64,000 nt of DNA, from positions 1 to 64,000 of the forward strand of contig NZ_JAFGYY010000010.1 of the NCBI RefSeq assembly GCF_017491605.1, given 5' to 3'. The position numbers and the translations under genes were made by a program. This document shows positions 8,741-19,565 of this stretch, piece after piece; positions within the stretch are counted from its first letter, which is position 1, and every line of letters starts with the position of its first letter. Below the pieces are notes generated by a model that saw only the letters and a program-made list of their open reading frames with translations, was not told where the DNA came from and searched no databases. This stretch comes from Pseudomonas sp. 30_B (GTDB lineage: Bacteria; Pseudomonadota; Gammaproteobacteria; Pseudomonadales; Pseudomonadaceae).

Positions 8741-10336
8741 ATGCCTGTACCCGATCTGTTCGCTGCCGGCCTGGCCGGTGGCTGGAAAGTCCATGACGGC
8801 TCCCGCCTGGACAAGGACCTGACCCTCGAGGCCGACGTGGTGATCGTCGGCACCGGCGCGGGCGGCGGCACCACCGCCGAAACCCTCAGCGCCGCCGGCT
8901 ACAAGGTGCTGCTGGTGGAAGAAGGCCCGCTGCGCACCAGCTCCGACTTCAAGATGCAGGAAGCCGAGGCCTACCCGACCCTGTACCAGGAAGGCATCGG
9001 CCGGATGAGCAAGGACGGCGCCATCACCATCCTCCAGGGCCGCGCCGTGGGCGGCACCACCCTGGTCAACTGGACTTCCAGCTTCCGCACGCCGGACCTG
9101 ACCCTGGAACACTGGGCCAAGGAGCACGGCGTCAAGGGCCACAGCGTGGCCGAGATGGCACCCTGGTTCGAGAAGATGGAACAGCGCCTGGGCGTCGCGC
9201 CCTGGGCCCTGCCGCCGAACGCCAACAACGACGTGATCCGCAAGGGCTGCGACAAGCTCGGCCTGCACTGGAAGGTCATCCCGCGCAACGTGCGCGGCTG
9301 CTGGAACCTAGGCTACTGCGGGATGGGCTGCCCGACCAACGCCAAGCAGTCGATGCTGGTCACCACCATTCCGGCCACCCTGGACAAGGGCGGCGAGCTG
9401 CTCTACCTCGCCCGCGCCAACCGCCTGCTGATCGACGGCGACAAGGTCAGTGGCCTGGAGTGCTTGGCCATGGACGAGCGCTGCGTCGCCCCGACCGGCC
9501 GCAAGATCACCGTCAAGGCGCGCCACTACGTGCTCTCCGGCGGCGGCATCAACACCCCGGCGATCCTCCTGCGTTCCAAGGCGCCGGACCCGAACGGCCG
9601 CGTCGGCCAGCGCACCTTCCTGCACGTGGTGAACTTCAGCGCCGGGCTGTTCGACGAGGTGATCAACCCCTTCTACGGCGCGCCGCAGTCGATCTACTCC
9701 GACCATTTCCAGTGGGACGACGGCGCCACCGGGCGCATGTCCTACAAGCTCGAAGTGCCACCGCTGCAGCCCTCGCTGAGCGCCACGCTGCTCGGCCGCT
9801 TCGGCGAGGACAACGCCCTGCGCATGGAGCAGCTGCCGCACACCAACGTGATCCTGGCGCTGATGCGCGACGGCTTCCACCCCGACAGTGCGGTCGGCAC
9901 CGTCAGCCTGCGCGGCGACGACACCCCGGTGCTGGATTACCAGATGACCGACTACACCTGGGACGGCATCCGCCGCGCCTTCCACACCATGGCCGACATT
10001 CAGTTCGCCGCCGGCGCCAAGGCCGTGCTGCCGCTGCATGCCGACGCCGGGTATGTTAAGAGCGCCAAGGAAGCCCACGCGCTGATCGACGGCCTGAGCC
10101 TGGAGCTGTACCGCACCCGCCTGGGCAGCGCCCACGTGATGGGCGGCTGCGCCATGGGCGAGGACCCGAAACAGGCGGTGTGCGACAGCCTCGGCCGTCA
10201 CCACCAGCTGCAGAACCTGTCGATCCACGACGGCTCGCTGTTCCCCACCAGCATCGGCGCCAACCCGCAGCTGTCGGTGTACGGCCTCACCGCGCAGCTC
10301 AGCGCCGCGCTGGCCGAGCGACTGGGTAAGGCCTGA
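8741..10336 (+). CDS. GMC family FAD-dependent alcohol oxidoreductase
   Basis: A 531-residue flavoprotein. The N-terminal dinucleotide fold is VVIVGTGAGGGTTAETLSAAG, ending in the acidic VEEGP. The Cys-rich RGCWNLGYCGMGCPTNAKQS is typical of long-chain alcohol oxidases/dehydrogenases. The C-terminus has HVMGGCAMGEDP and a final FAD-binding segment (SIHDGSLFPTSIGANPQ). No signal peptide is visible at residues 1-30. Third gene of the TetR-controlled operon, it probably makes the aldehyde used by the dehydrogenase encoded two genes upstream. A cholesterol-oxidase-like activity is an alternative reading of the family. Confidence 0.87.
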   Translation: MPVPDLFAAGLAGGWKVHDGSRLDKDLTLEADVVIVGTGAGGGTTAETLSAAGYKVLLVEEGPLRTSSDFKMQEAEAYPTLYQEGIGRMSKDGAITILQGRAVGGTTLVNWTSSFRTPDLTLEHWAKEHGVKGHSVAEMAPWFEKMEQRLGVAPWALPPNANNDVIRKGCDKLGLHWKVIPRNVRGCWNLGYCGMGCPTNAKQSMLVTTIPATLDKGGELLYLARANRLLIDGDKVSGLECLAMDERCVAPTGRKITVKARHYVLSGGGINTPAILLRSKAPDPNGRVGQRTFLHVVNFSAGLFDEVINPFYGAPQSIYSDHFQWDDGATGRMSYKLEVPPLQPSLSATLLGRFGEDNALRMEQLPHTNVILALMRDGFHPDSAVGTVSLRGDDTPVLDYQMTDYTWDGIRRAFHTMADIQFAAGAKAVLPLHADAGYVKSAKEAHALIDGLSLELYRTRLGSAHVMGGCAMGEDPKQAVCDSLGRHHQLQNLSIHDGSLFPTSIGANPQLSVYGLTAQLSAALAERLGKA

Positions 10337-11127
<791 letters not shown>

Positions 11128-11152
11128 CCGCGCCACCGGTCCCCGACCGCAC

Positions 11153-11180
11153 GCCGGGCCTCCCCCAGGCCCGGCTTTTC
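11153..11180 (+). terminator. Rho-independent terminator of coaD
   Basis: GCCGGGCCT (11153-11161) pairs with AGGCCCGGC (11167-11175) around a five-C loop and is followed by TTTTCT. Confidence 0.85.
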
Positions 11181-11283
11181 TGCTAGAACAGCAGAGCCCC
11201 GCCGCACCTTGCTCGCCCCTGGGGCACATTCCGCCGAACGACACGGACACGTCTCCTCAAGAAGAACAACAAGAGGCGAGGCC

Positions 11284-12183
11284 ATGCTCCGCAAGAGCCA
11301 GCACCCCGATGCGCTTTCACCGCAGGAGTGGGCGAGCTTCATGCCCACCCCCGCGCAAACCTCCAGCGACAGCCACGGCTGGACGTCGATCACCGCCCGC
11401 CGCCACCTGCACCCCAACCGTGGGCACATCGAACCGCCACCGCTGGCGGCGCACTTCATCGTCATACACCTGGAAACGCCCGGCGATCTCGGCGTCCGTC
11501 TCAATGGCGAATGGCTGCGCGGACACAGCCGCCCGGGGCAGATCTCGATCATGTCGGCGAACCAGGAGAACGCCTGGGAATGGTCGTCGGCGATCGACTC
11601 CCTGCACGTCTGCCTCGACCCGCAGGTACTGCGGCGCACGGCGCGCGAGGCGGACTTCCCGGCCTTCGAACTGAACGACGGCATCGGCCTGGAGAACCCG
11701 GCGATCTACAACATCGGCCTGGGCCTGCTGGATGAGCTGCATGGCAACAAGCCCGGCTCACGGGCCTATGTGCAGGCCCTGACGCAGACCTTCTGCCTGG
11801 AATTGCTGCGCGGCCACTGCAACCTGCTGACGGAGGAACCGGACGAGCGCCTGGCGCTCTCGCCGCACAAGCTCAAGGCAGCGCTGGACTTCGTCGAGGC
11901 GAGCCTGGCACAGAACATCTCGGTGGAAGACATCGCCACGGCGGCGCACAGCAGCCCCTGTCACTTCGCCCACACCTTCCGCAAGGCCATGGGCGTGTCG
12001 CCCTACCACTACCTGCTGCAGCGGCGCATCGAGCGCGCCAAGGTGCTGCTGCGGGAAACCGACGCGCGTATCAGCGACGTGGCCCTGGCCACCGGGTTCT
12101 CCAGCCAGAGCCACTTCACCGCGTGCTTCCACCGTACCTGCCGGGAACCCCCCGGACGCTTCCGCCAGCGCGGCGGAGACTGA
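11284..12183 (+). CDS. AraC family transcriptional regulator
   Basis: A 299-residue regulator with two C-terminal helix-turn-helix units (VEDIATAAHSSPCHFAHTFRK and ISDVALATGFSSQSHFTACF) and the AraC signature region running up to CFHRTCREPPGRFR. The N-terminal ~190 residues form a sensor domain with no recognisable ligand. It is convergent with the NCS1 permease gene. I infer that it controls the permease/aldehyde dehydrogenase operon, and candidate direct repeats lie upstream of that operon at 15495-15522. The start MLRKSQH at 11284 follows a purine-rich site (GAGGCGAGG); an upstream in-frame start at 11209 looks non-coding. Confidence 0.87.
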   Translation: MLRKSQHPDALSPQEWASFMPTPAQTSSDSHGWTSITARRHLHPNRGHIEPPPLAAHFIVIHLETPGDLGVRLNGEWLRGHSRPGQISIMSANQENAWEWSSAIDSLHVCLDPQVLRRTAREADFPAFELNDGIGLENPAIYNIGLGLLDELHGNKPGSRAYVQALTQTFCLELLRGHCNLLTEEPDERLALSPHKLKAALDFVEASLAQNISVEDIATAAHSSPCHFAHTFRKAMGVSPYHYLLQRRIERAKVLLRETDARISDVALATGFSSQSHFTACFHRTCREPPGRFRQRGGD

Positions 12184-12219
12184 CAGCCGGAGCCCGGCGA
12201 GCGGGCCCCGGGCGCGGCC

Positions 12220-13653
12220 TCAGCGGTAGCCGCCCTTGCCTGCCGGCATGATCCAGAGCCGAGTCAGCAGGCCATACACCACCGCCGCGACCAGCACCGA
12301 CGGCAGCGAAGCGGTGGTGAAGGCATAGGGGCCATGGCTTTCGTAGGTCAGCGGATCGAGCAGGACGACATAGGTCGCGCACCCCGCGGCCATCGCCAGC
12401 ACTGCCGCCGGGTTGACCCCGAGCCAGAAGCGGTAGGGGCTGTCCGGACCATTGTCGAACAGTGCGCGCACCACGATCCGGCGCCGGCGCATCAGGTAGT
12501 AATCGGCGATCTGAATGCCGCACAGCGGCGCGAAGCCGACCCCGATGAAGGCGAGGAAGGTGCCGAAGTTGGCGAAGAACAGCTCCGGGATGATCAACCC
12601 GACCAGCGCCACCGGCAGAAGGGTGATCAGCAGGATCGCCGGCCAGGACAGTCGCTCCAGCGCCTTGAAGTGCTGCAGGCCGATGGCCGAGGCATAGACA
12701 CCCGCCACCGCGGTGCCGAGGTTGGCGGCAGCGACGAACAGCAGCGCGACGATGCCGTAGGTCGGCCCGCCGATGCTGCGCAGCCACTCCGACGGATCGG
12801 ACACCTGCAACACCAGCACCCCGGCGATGCCGATCAGGCTCAGGGCCGGCACCGGCGCCGACATGCCGAGCATGATCGGCAGCGCCGCCGTTCGGCCCTT
12901 CGGCGCCATCCGCACCATGGCCCCCATGTACGGCCACCAGGACAGCAGCGAGGCAATGCCGATCTCAACCCCGGTGGTGTAGTTCCACAGGCGGTCCGGC
13001 GAGGCGGACGCAGGCACCGCGCTGGCCAGCTCGCCCCAGCGCTGGCTGACGATTATGTAGAGCATCCAGAAGCCCACCAGCACATGCACCACCAGGATCT
13101 TGGCGACCCGGTCGACCCCGCTGGAACCCTTGAGCAGGAAGCAGAACACCAGCGAGCAGGCCAGCAGGATGGTCATCGGCACCAGCAAGGCACCACTGCC
13201 GTCCTGAATCACCCCCAGCGCCAGCAGCAACTGGGTGGTCGACTTGGCGAAGAAGATCAGCAGCAGGGAGTTCCAGCCGACGATCGAGATGAACTGCATG
13301 GCGCTGACCAGCACCCAACCACGGTTGCCGAACTGCGGCTTGACCGAGGCGATCGAGTCGACGCCGAAACGCATGCACACCGGCACCACGGCCAGCGCCA
13401 CCAGCAGCATGCCGATCATGCAGCCGGCGCTGAGGGAGATCGAGCCGCTGACGAACGGCAGGTAGGCGCCGACGTAGCCGCCGATGAGATAGCACCAGGT
13501 CGCCGCCGCCGCGGTGGCCAGCGAGATGCCCAATTTCCAGCTGCCCCAGGTGCGTTCGCTGCGCAGCAGCGGCAGGGCGCTTTTGTCCGCCTCGACGGCG
13601 GCACTGGTGGCGCCCCCGGCGGCTGCCGAGGTCGCGGATAGGTGTCCGTTCAT
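12220..13653 (-). CDS. NCS1-family nucleobase/cation symporter (CodB-like permease)
   Basis: A 477-residue inner-membrane transporter with about 12 hydrophobic segments. The N-terminal LRSERTWGSWKLGISLATAAAATW resembles the start of the purine-cytosine permease family, whose members import cytosine, hydantoin, allantoin, thiamine precursors and similar compounds with H+ or Na+. The substrate is not predictable here. The start at 13653 gives MNGHLS and overlaps the TGA of the small gene upstream (ATGA), indicating translational coupling. An alternative start 9 bp upstream lies inside the small gene. Confidence 0.85.
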   Translation of the reverse strand: MNGHLSATSAAAGGATSAAVEADKSALPLLRSERTWGSWKLGISLATAAAATWCYLIGGYVGAYLPFVSGSISLSAGCMIGMLLVALAVVPVCMRFGVDSIASVKPQFGNRGWVLVSAMQFISIVGWNSLLLIFFAKSTTQLLLALGVIQDGSGALLVPMTILLACSLVFCFLLKGSSGVDRVAKILVVHVLVGFWMLYIIVSQRWGELASAVPASASPDRLWNYTTGVEIGIASLLSWWPYMGAMVRMAPKGRTAALPIMLGMSAPVPALSLIGIAGVLVLQVSDPSEWLRSIGGPTYGIVALLFVAAANLGTAVAGVYASAIGLQHFKALERLSWPAILLITLLPVALVGLIIPELFFANFGTFLAFIGVGFAPLCGIQIADYYLMRRRRIVVRALFDNGPDSPYRFWLGVNPAAVLAMAAGCATYVVLLDPLTYESHGPYAFTTASLPSVLVAAVVYGLLTRLWIMPAGKGGYR

Positions 13654-13805
13654 GCGTACCACCCCGCTACCAGCGCCACCACCGGCAGGACCAGCCCGAG
13701 CAGGAGCAGCCAGAACCAGCTCATCGCATCGAAGTCTTCGCCTTGCTCATCCGGGTCTTCCAGCAACCGCAGACGTCTTTCCAGTTCGCCCGTTTGTTCT
13801 TGCAT
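13650..13805 (-). CDS. 51-residue single-span membrane protein coupled to NCS1 permease
   Basis: A short frame read directly from the sequence: 51 residues, beginning MQEQTGELERRLRLLEDPDE. The first ~27 residues are charged and acidic and probably helical or coiled. They are followed by one membrane span (SWFWLLLLGLVLPVVALVAG) and WYA. Its TGA overlaps the ATG of the permease (ATGA), so the two are very likely co-translated. An in-frame ATG at 13820 would add five residues. Small membrane partners are known for other symporters (for example YhdT beside PanF), so a role as accessory subunit is plausible but unproven. Confidence 0.7.
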   Translation of the reverse strand: MQEQTGELERRLRLLEDPDEQGEDFDAMSWFWLLLLGLVLPVVALVAGWYA

Positions 13806-13876
13806 CTTTTCGGCCCTCATCCAGAAAGGTCCGCCGCCCGTGCCGGCGCGGCGGAGTGTTTGCTTCGGCTACCGGC

Positions 13877-15387
13877 TCAGCGCGTACCGGGGAAGGCTTC
13901 CTCGTCGCGGAACGGGAACCACCAGAAGTCCTGCGCCGAGGCTGCCGGGTCCATCATCACGAACTTGCTGTGGCGGAAGGTATCCAGCCCCTCGGCCCCC
14001 AGCTGGCGCCCCATGCCCGACTGCTTGCGGCCACCGAACGGACCGGCGTCGTTGTCCAGCAGCGGTGCGTTGACCCACACCATGCCGGCCTCCAGCGCGT
14101 GCACGGCGCGCATGCTTTCCTCGAGGTCGGTGGTGTAGATGGTCGAGCCGAGGCCGTAGCGCGAGTCGTTGGAGAGCTTCAGCGCCTCGTCCAGGCTTTC
14201 GACCCGGCAGATCGGCGCCACCGGGCCGAAGCTCTCGTCATGCAGGATGTCCATCTCCGGACGCACGTCACGCAGCACGGTCGCCTCGGCGAACCAGCCC
14301 CGCTCCAGGCCGCGCGGGCGACCGCCACCGGCGGCGACGCGGGCGCCCTGCTCGATGGCGCGGTGGAGAATGCGCTCGTAGCGCTCGCGCTGCACCTTGG
14401 AGGCGAGCGGCCCATGTCCACCTTGTCCAGGCCGTTGCCGACGCGGATGCGCCCGGCATGATAGGCCAGCCGTTCGACGAAGGCGTCGTAGACCGCGTCG
14501 TGCACATAGAAGCGCTCCGACGAGGCACAGACCTGGCCGCAGTTGAGGTAGGCGCCGAAGGCGGCGCCGCGCGCGGCGATGTCCAGCGGCGCCGAGGGCA
14601 TCACGATGAAGGGATCGTTGCCCGAGGTTTCGATCAGGGTGCGCTTGTACAGCCCGGCGCATTCGCGGGCGACGATGCGCCCGGTCTCGATGCCGCCGGT
14701 GAACGCCACCATGTGCGTGTTGGGGTGCCGTACCAGTTGCTGGGCAACCTCGGCTCCGCCGGTCAGCACCTGCACCAGGCCCTCGCCCAGCGCGGCGAAG
14801 GCCTGGACGAACTGCAGGGTAGTCAGCGAGGTCAGCTCGGACGGCTTGATGATCACCGAGTTGCCCGCCGCCAGCGCCGCGGCGGCCTGCCAGCAGAGCA
14901 GGCAGAGCGGATAGTTGAAGGGCAGGATCAGCACCACCACGCCCAGCGGCTCCTTCAGCGAGAAGTTGAACTGGCCGTCCACCACCGGGCCCGTGACCCG
15001 GCCGATCTCATGGCGGCCCAGCTCCGCGTAGTAGTCCACTGCGGTGGCGGACCAGGACACCTCATCGAAGGACTCCTTGTAGGTCTTGCCGATCTCGCGG
15101 GTGAGCATCTCCGCTACCAGCGGCTGCTGCCGGCGGATCTCCGCGGCCACCGCGTGCAGCGCTTCGGCGCGATGCAGGCCATTGCTGCGGTTCCACAGTT
15201 GCTGGGCACGATTGGCCACAGCGACCGCGCGCTCGACCTCCTCGCGGCTGGCGTCGCTGATCTGGCCGATGCACTGCTCGGTGGCCGGGTCCAGGACCTC
15301 CTGGCTTGCGCCGCCTGAGCCCGGGCGCAGTTGTCCGTCGATCCATTGGCAACCGCTGAGCCGAGCAAAGTGTTCGAGAGCATTCAT
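13877..15387 (-). pseudogene. Aldehyde dehydrogenase, interrupted by a one-base frameshift
   Basis: Two overlapping frames together make one complete aldehyde dehydrogenase of about 503 residues. The upstream frame (start MNALEHFARL at 15387) contains the cofactor region LPFNYPLCLLCW and the catalytic Cys in NCGQVCASSER, and is normal to GLDKVDMG. The sequence then reads GGGCCGCTCGCC where GGGCCCGCTCGCC would give DMGPLASK. The correct continuation (LASKVQRERYERIL ... GGRKQSGMGRQLG) is in another frame. One base is missing at about 14409-14413, in a short C/G run. It is either a real inactivating mutation or a sequencing error. The gene precedes the small membrane protein and NCS1 permease on the same strand. 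Substrate unknown. Confidence 0.85.
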
Positions 15388-15466
15388 GGTGCGCTTTTCC
15401 TTTCTGACGACTGTGGCTTGACCCCGGCGGCCACCGCCGGCCGGGTTCGGTTCGACGCCAGACTAG

Positions 15467-15889
<423 letters not shown>

Positions 15890-16013
15890 TCCCGCGCGGT
15901 TCGACACTTTTTCATTGAGCTCTCACAAACCCTTGGGCCGTGGGATTGTCTATCCTCCCTAGTCCGCCCAATCAGGTTTTCCAGCCGGTGCAGCCGGCGG
16001 TTCGTGAGATGCC

Positions 16014-17717
16014 ATGTCCCTGTTGAATATCCGCTCCCGCGCCACCCTGCTCGGCTTCTGCAGCCTCCTGCTGCTCAGCGCCGCCCTGCATGCCGCGGAA
16101 CACCCGGCGCAGGCCGGCGTTGCCACTGCCCATCCGGCCGCCACCGTGGCCGGCCTGGAAACCCTCGCCGACGGCGGTAACGCCTTCGACGCCGCCGTGG
16201 CCATCAGCGCCGCGCTGGCGGTGGCCGAACCCTATGGCTCGGGCCTGGGCGGCGGCGGCTTCTTCCTGCTGCGCCAGGCTGGCGACCCGCCGACCTACCG
16301 TTTCATCGACGCCCGCGAGCGCGCCCCGCTGGCCGCCCACGCGCGGATGTACGAGCGCAACGGCAAGGTCGACCCGCAGCTGTCGCTCAATGGCCCGCTG
16401 GCCGCCGGCATCCCCGGCCTGCCCGCGGCGCTGGCGGATATCACCAGCCGCTACGGCAGGAAGACCCTGGCGAATAATCTGGTGCCGGCGATCCGCCTGG
16501 CCACCGACGGCGTCTCCGTTGACCGCATCTACATCGACCGCGCCTCCTGGCGCCTGGACGCGATACGCAAGGACCGCGAAACCGCGCGCATCTTCCTTCC
16601 CAGCGGCAACCTGCCCGAAGAATGGGACCTGGTGCGCCAGCCGGAGCTGGCACGCACCCTGGAGCGTTTGGCCCGTTATGGCCGGATCGGCTTCTACGAA
16701 GGCGAAACCGCCGACAAGCTGGTGCAGGGCGTGCGCGCCGCCGGCGGCGTCTGGAGCCTGGAGGACCTGGCCAGCTACCGCACCGTGGAGCGCCCGGCTC
16801 TGCGTTACCCACTGAATGATGGGCGTGAGCTCATCAGCGCACCGCCGCCCTCCGCCGGCGGCGTGGCCCTGGCCCAGAGCCTGGGGATGCTGCAGCAACT
16901 GCCGTGGCAAAAGGCCGACCCGGTGCAGCGCGCGCACTATGTGGTGGAGGCGCTGCGCCGCGCCTACCGCGATCGCGGCCTGCTGGGCGACCCCGATCGC
17001 GTCGCCAACCCGGTGCCGCAACTGCTCGCGCCCGATTACCTCAAGCGCCTGGCCGGTGGCATCGACCCGCAGCGCGCCACTCCCAGCTCGTCCCTGCCTC
17101 CGGCGCCCGCCTGGCGCGAGGGCGACCACACCACCCACTTCGTGGTCATGGATGCGGACGGCAACGCGGTGGCCGCGACCCTTTCGGTCAACCTGCCGTT
17201 CGGCGCCGCCTTCACCGTGCCCGGCACCGGCGTGCTGCTCAATGACGAGATGGATGACTTCGCCACCGATGTCAGCGGCGCCAACGCCTATCAGCTGGCC
17301 GGCAGCCAGGCCAACGCCGTGGCCTCCGGCAAGCGCCCGCTGTCGAGCATGAGCCCGAGCTTCATCGAAAGCTCCAACGAGCTGGCGGCCTTCGGCACCC
17401 CCGGCGGCAGCCGCATTCCCAGCATGGTGCTGCTGTCGATGCTGGACTACCTGGACGGCAAGCCGATCCAGCAGTGGGTGTCGTCCCCGCGCTATCACCA
17501 CCAGTACCTGCCGGACGTGATCGAGCACGAACCGCGCGCCTTCAGCGGCAGCCAGATGGCCGAGCTGAACCGCCGTGGCTATACGCTCAAGGATGTCGGC
17601 CGCGCCTATGGCAACCAGCAGGTGCTGCTGTGGAACAAGAAGTCCGGCGAGGTGCAGACGGCCAGCGATCCGCGCGGCATTGGCATCGCTACCGAACTGG
17701 CGATGCCGATGCGCTGA
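16014..17717 (+). CDS. ggt: Gamma-glutamyltransferase (glutathione hydrolase)
   Basis: A 567-residue N-terminal-nucleophile hydrolase that cleaves glutathione and other gamma-glutamyl compounds in the periplasm. The signal peptide covers residues ~1-28 (ending LHAAEH). The self-processing site is GDHTTHFVVMDADG, with Thr373 expected to become the N-terminal nucleophile of the small subunit. Substrate-binding signatures are the DARERAP region, LNDEMDDF and GTPGGSRIPSM. It ends immediately beside the stop of the convergent transporter gene with no spacer. Confidence 0.93.
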   Translation: MSLLNIRSRATLLGFCSLLLLSAALHAAEHPAQAGVATAHPAATVAGLETLADGGNAFDAAVAISAALAVAEPYGSGLGGGGFFLLRQAGDPPTYRFIDARERAPLAAHARMYERNGKVDPQLSLNGPLAAGIPGLPAALADITSRYGRKTLANNLVPAIRLATDGVSVDRIYIDRASWRLDAIRKDRETARIFLPSGNLPEEWDLVRQPELARTLERLARYGRIGFYEGETADKLVQGVRAAGGVWSLEDLASYRTVERPALRYPLNDGRELISAPPPSAGGVALAQSLGMLQQLPWQKADPVQRAHYVVEALRRAYRDRGLLGDPDRVANPVPQLLAPDYLKRLAGGIDPQRATPSSSLPPAPAWREGDHTTHFVVMDADGNAVAATLSVNLPFGAAFTVPGTGVLLNDEMDDFATDVSGANAYQLAGSQANAVASGKRPLSSMSPSFIESSNELAAFGTPGGSRIPSMVLLSMLDYLDGKPIQQWVSSPRYHHQYLPDVIEHEPRAFSGSQMAELNRRGYTLKDVGRAYGNQQVLLWNKKSGEVQTASDPRGIGIATELAMPMR

Positions 17718-19565
17718 TCAGGAGAGGATGAGCGCTGGAGCCTCGTCGTCCTGCGGCTCGAACAGACCGTGCTCGGTGCCCAGTTGCAGCACGTTGCGCA
17801 GGCTCTGGACGATGCGGCTAACGTAGCCGAGATCGTTCATCAGCGAACTGGTCTGCAGGCCGTCCAAATCCTGCTGGCGCACGGCGGCGAACAGGCGCTG
17901 GCGGAAGGCCGCGTCGAACGCCGCGGCGCTTTCGTCGAGCAATTGCAGGCGCGCCAGGAGCGCGTCTTCCGGTAACTCACCGCCGATCAGCACGCCCATC
18001 GCCCGCACTTCCCGCAGCATGCCGAGCAGATGGCGGCGCAGCTCCACGTAAGCCTCGCGCATGGACGAAGGCTCGCCTTGCAGCGCCTGGCCGAGGTTCT
18101 TCTGCAGGTGCTTGGCGTCCTTCACCGCATCCACCAGTTGCAGCGCCACCACCTGGCAGGACAGCCAGAGCCGCTGGTGCTCCTCGTCCAGCGGTACCTC
18201 CAGGCGCCCCATGAAGCTCAGCAGGTCGCCATAGACGCCCTTGATATGACGCTGGTAGAGCACTTCCGCGGACAGCGCGTGACGGTCCGGCGCGGCCTGC
18301 AGCTGGCTTTCATCCACACGCGGCTGGGTGAGCATCTCCACCGGCAGGTACAAGGCGTGGCAGATTACCTCGATGCTCAGCCGGCCCAGGTGACGCAGCT
18401 CCTGCAGCACCGCGCTGGCCGAGGCGTCGGCGGAGTCCAGCGCCCGCTCGTTGAGGTAGCGCGCATGGGTGCGCTCGATGCTCGGCAGGGCCGGCGCCAT
18501 GTCGGTGATCAGCACCGTCGGCTCTTCCATCTCCGGCAGCCAGCGCACCAGCGCCTTGGCCAGCGCGCCCTGCAGCGGCCAGAACAGCAGCACGCCCATG
18601 CCGTTGAACAGCGTGTGGAACAGCGCCAGCTGGATCATCGGGTTGTCCGACAGCCCAAACGGCGTCACCAGCGCGTGCACCAGCCAGGTCAGGGGCGAGA
18701 GCAGGATGAAGGTCAACACACCGGTCACCACGTTGAACAACACGTGCGCCAATGCCAGCCGCTGCCCGCTGCGGTTGCCGCCCAGGGAGCCGACGAAGGC
18801 GGTGGTGACGCTGCTGCCGACGTTGGAACCGATGGCGATGGCCAGGCTCTGGCCCAGCTCCAGTTGCCCACCGGCCAGCGCCGCCAGGGTGAGCATCAGG
18901 GTGGCGTGGCTGGATTGCAGGACCACGGTGATCAGCGCGCCGAAGGTGACGAACAGCAGCGCGCCGAGCATGCCCTCGGATTGCAGTTCGCGGGTGTCCA
19001 GGGCGTCGCCGAAGCTGGAGAAGCCCTCCTTGATCTGGTCGATGCCCAGGAAGATGAAGGCGACGCCCAACAGGATGCGCCCGGCGGCCTTGCTCTTGTC
19101 GCCGTTGAAGCCCATCAGCACGCCGAACACCAGCAGCGGCAGTGCCAGCGGGCTCAGGCTAAGGTTCTGCCCGGCCAGGGCGAGCAGCCAGATGCCGCTG
19201 GTGGCGCCGAGGTTGGCGCCGAAGAGAATGGCGATGCCGCCGGCCAGCTGGATCAGCCCGGTGCTGATGAAGGCGATGGTGAGCAGGGAAACCAGAGTGG
19301 AGGATTGCAGCAGGAAGGTGCCGACCAGGCCGAACAGCAGGCTCTTGCCACGGGTCGCGGTGCTTTTCTCCAGCCAACGTTCCAGTTGGCTGCCAGCCAG
19401 GTCACGCAGGCCCTCTTCCAGGCACTGCATGCCGAACAGGAACAATGCCAGCCCCGCGCCCAACTGCAGCAGACCGGCACTGGACCAGAAGCCATAGCCA
19501 AGACCAACGGCAACCAGCGACAGAAGCACCGGACGCAGGTGCTTCTTCAGCCGGGTCGTATCCAT
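17718..19565 (-). CDS. Na/Pi cotransporter family protein with C-terminal PhoU-like domain
   Basis: A 615-residue inner-membrane protein. The N-terminal ~340 residues contain two inverted sets of hydrophobic segments with the SLC34/NptA QSS signatures LLQSSTLVSLLTIAF and VLQSSHATLMLTLAAL. The C-terminal ~250 residues are helical and PhoU-like. Such proteins move phosphate with sodium or regulate phosphate balance; direction and role here are unknown. A conserved GANLGATSGIW and GSNVGSSVTTA pair mark the two halves. Its TGA abuts the ggt TGA. Confidence 0.88.
   Translation of the reverse strand: MDTTRLKKHLRPVLLSLVAVGLGYGFWSSAGLLQLGAGLALFLFGMQCLEEGLRDLAGSQLERWLEKSTATRGKSLLFGLVGTFLLQSSTLVSLLTIAFISTGLIQLAGGIAILFGANLGATSGIWLLALAGQNLSLSPLALPLLVFGVLMGFNGDKSKAAGRILLGVAFIFLGIDQIKEGFSSFGDALDTRELQSEGMLGALLFVTFGALITVVLQSSHATLMLTLAALAGGQLELGQSLAIAIGSNVGSSVTTAFVGSLGGNRSGQRLALAHVLFNVVTGVLTFILLSPLTWLVHALVTPFGLSDNPMIQLALFHTLFNGMGVLLFWPLQGALAKALVRWLPEMEEPTVLITDMAPALPSIERTHARYLNERALDSADASASAVLQELRHLGRLSIEVICHALYLPVEMLTQPRVDESQLQAAPDRHALSAEVLYQRHIKGVYGDLLSFMGRLEVPLDEEHQRLWLSCQVVALQLVDAVKDAKHLQKNLGQALQGEPSSMREAYVELRRHLLGMLREVRAMGVLIGGELPEDALLARLQLLDESAAAFDAAFRQRLFAAVRQQDLDGLQTSSLMNDLGYVSRIVQSLRNVLQLGTEHGLFEPQDDEAPALILS

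Noticed and set aside
12334..13641. 435-codon + strand frame opposite the NCS1 permease
   Set aside because: Arg/Gln/His-rich shadow; the opposite frame has membrane spans and family motifs.
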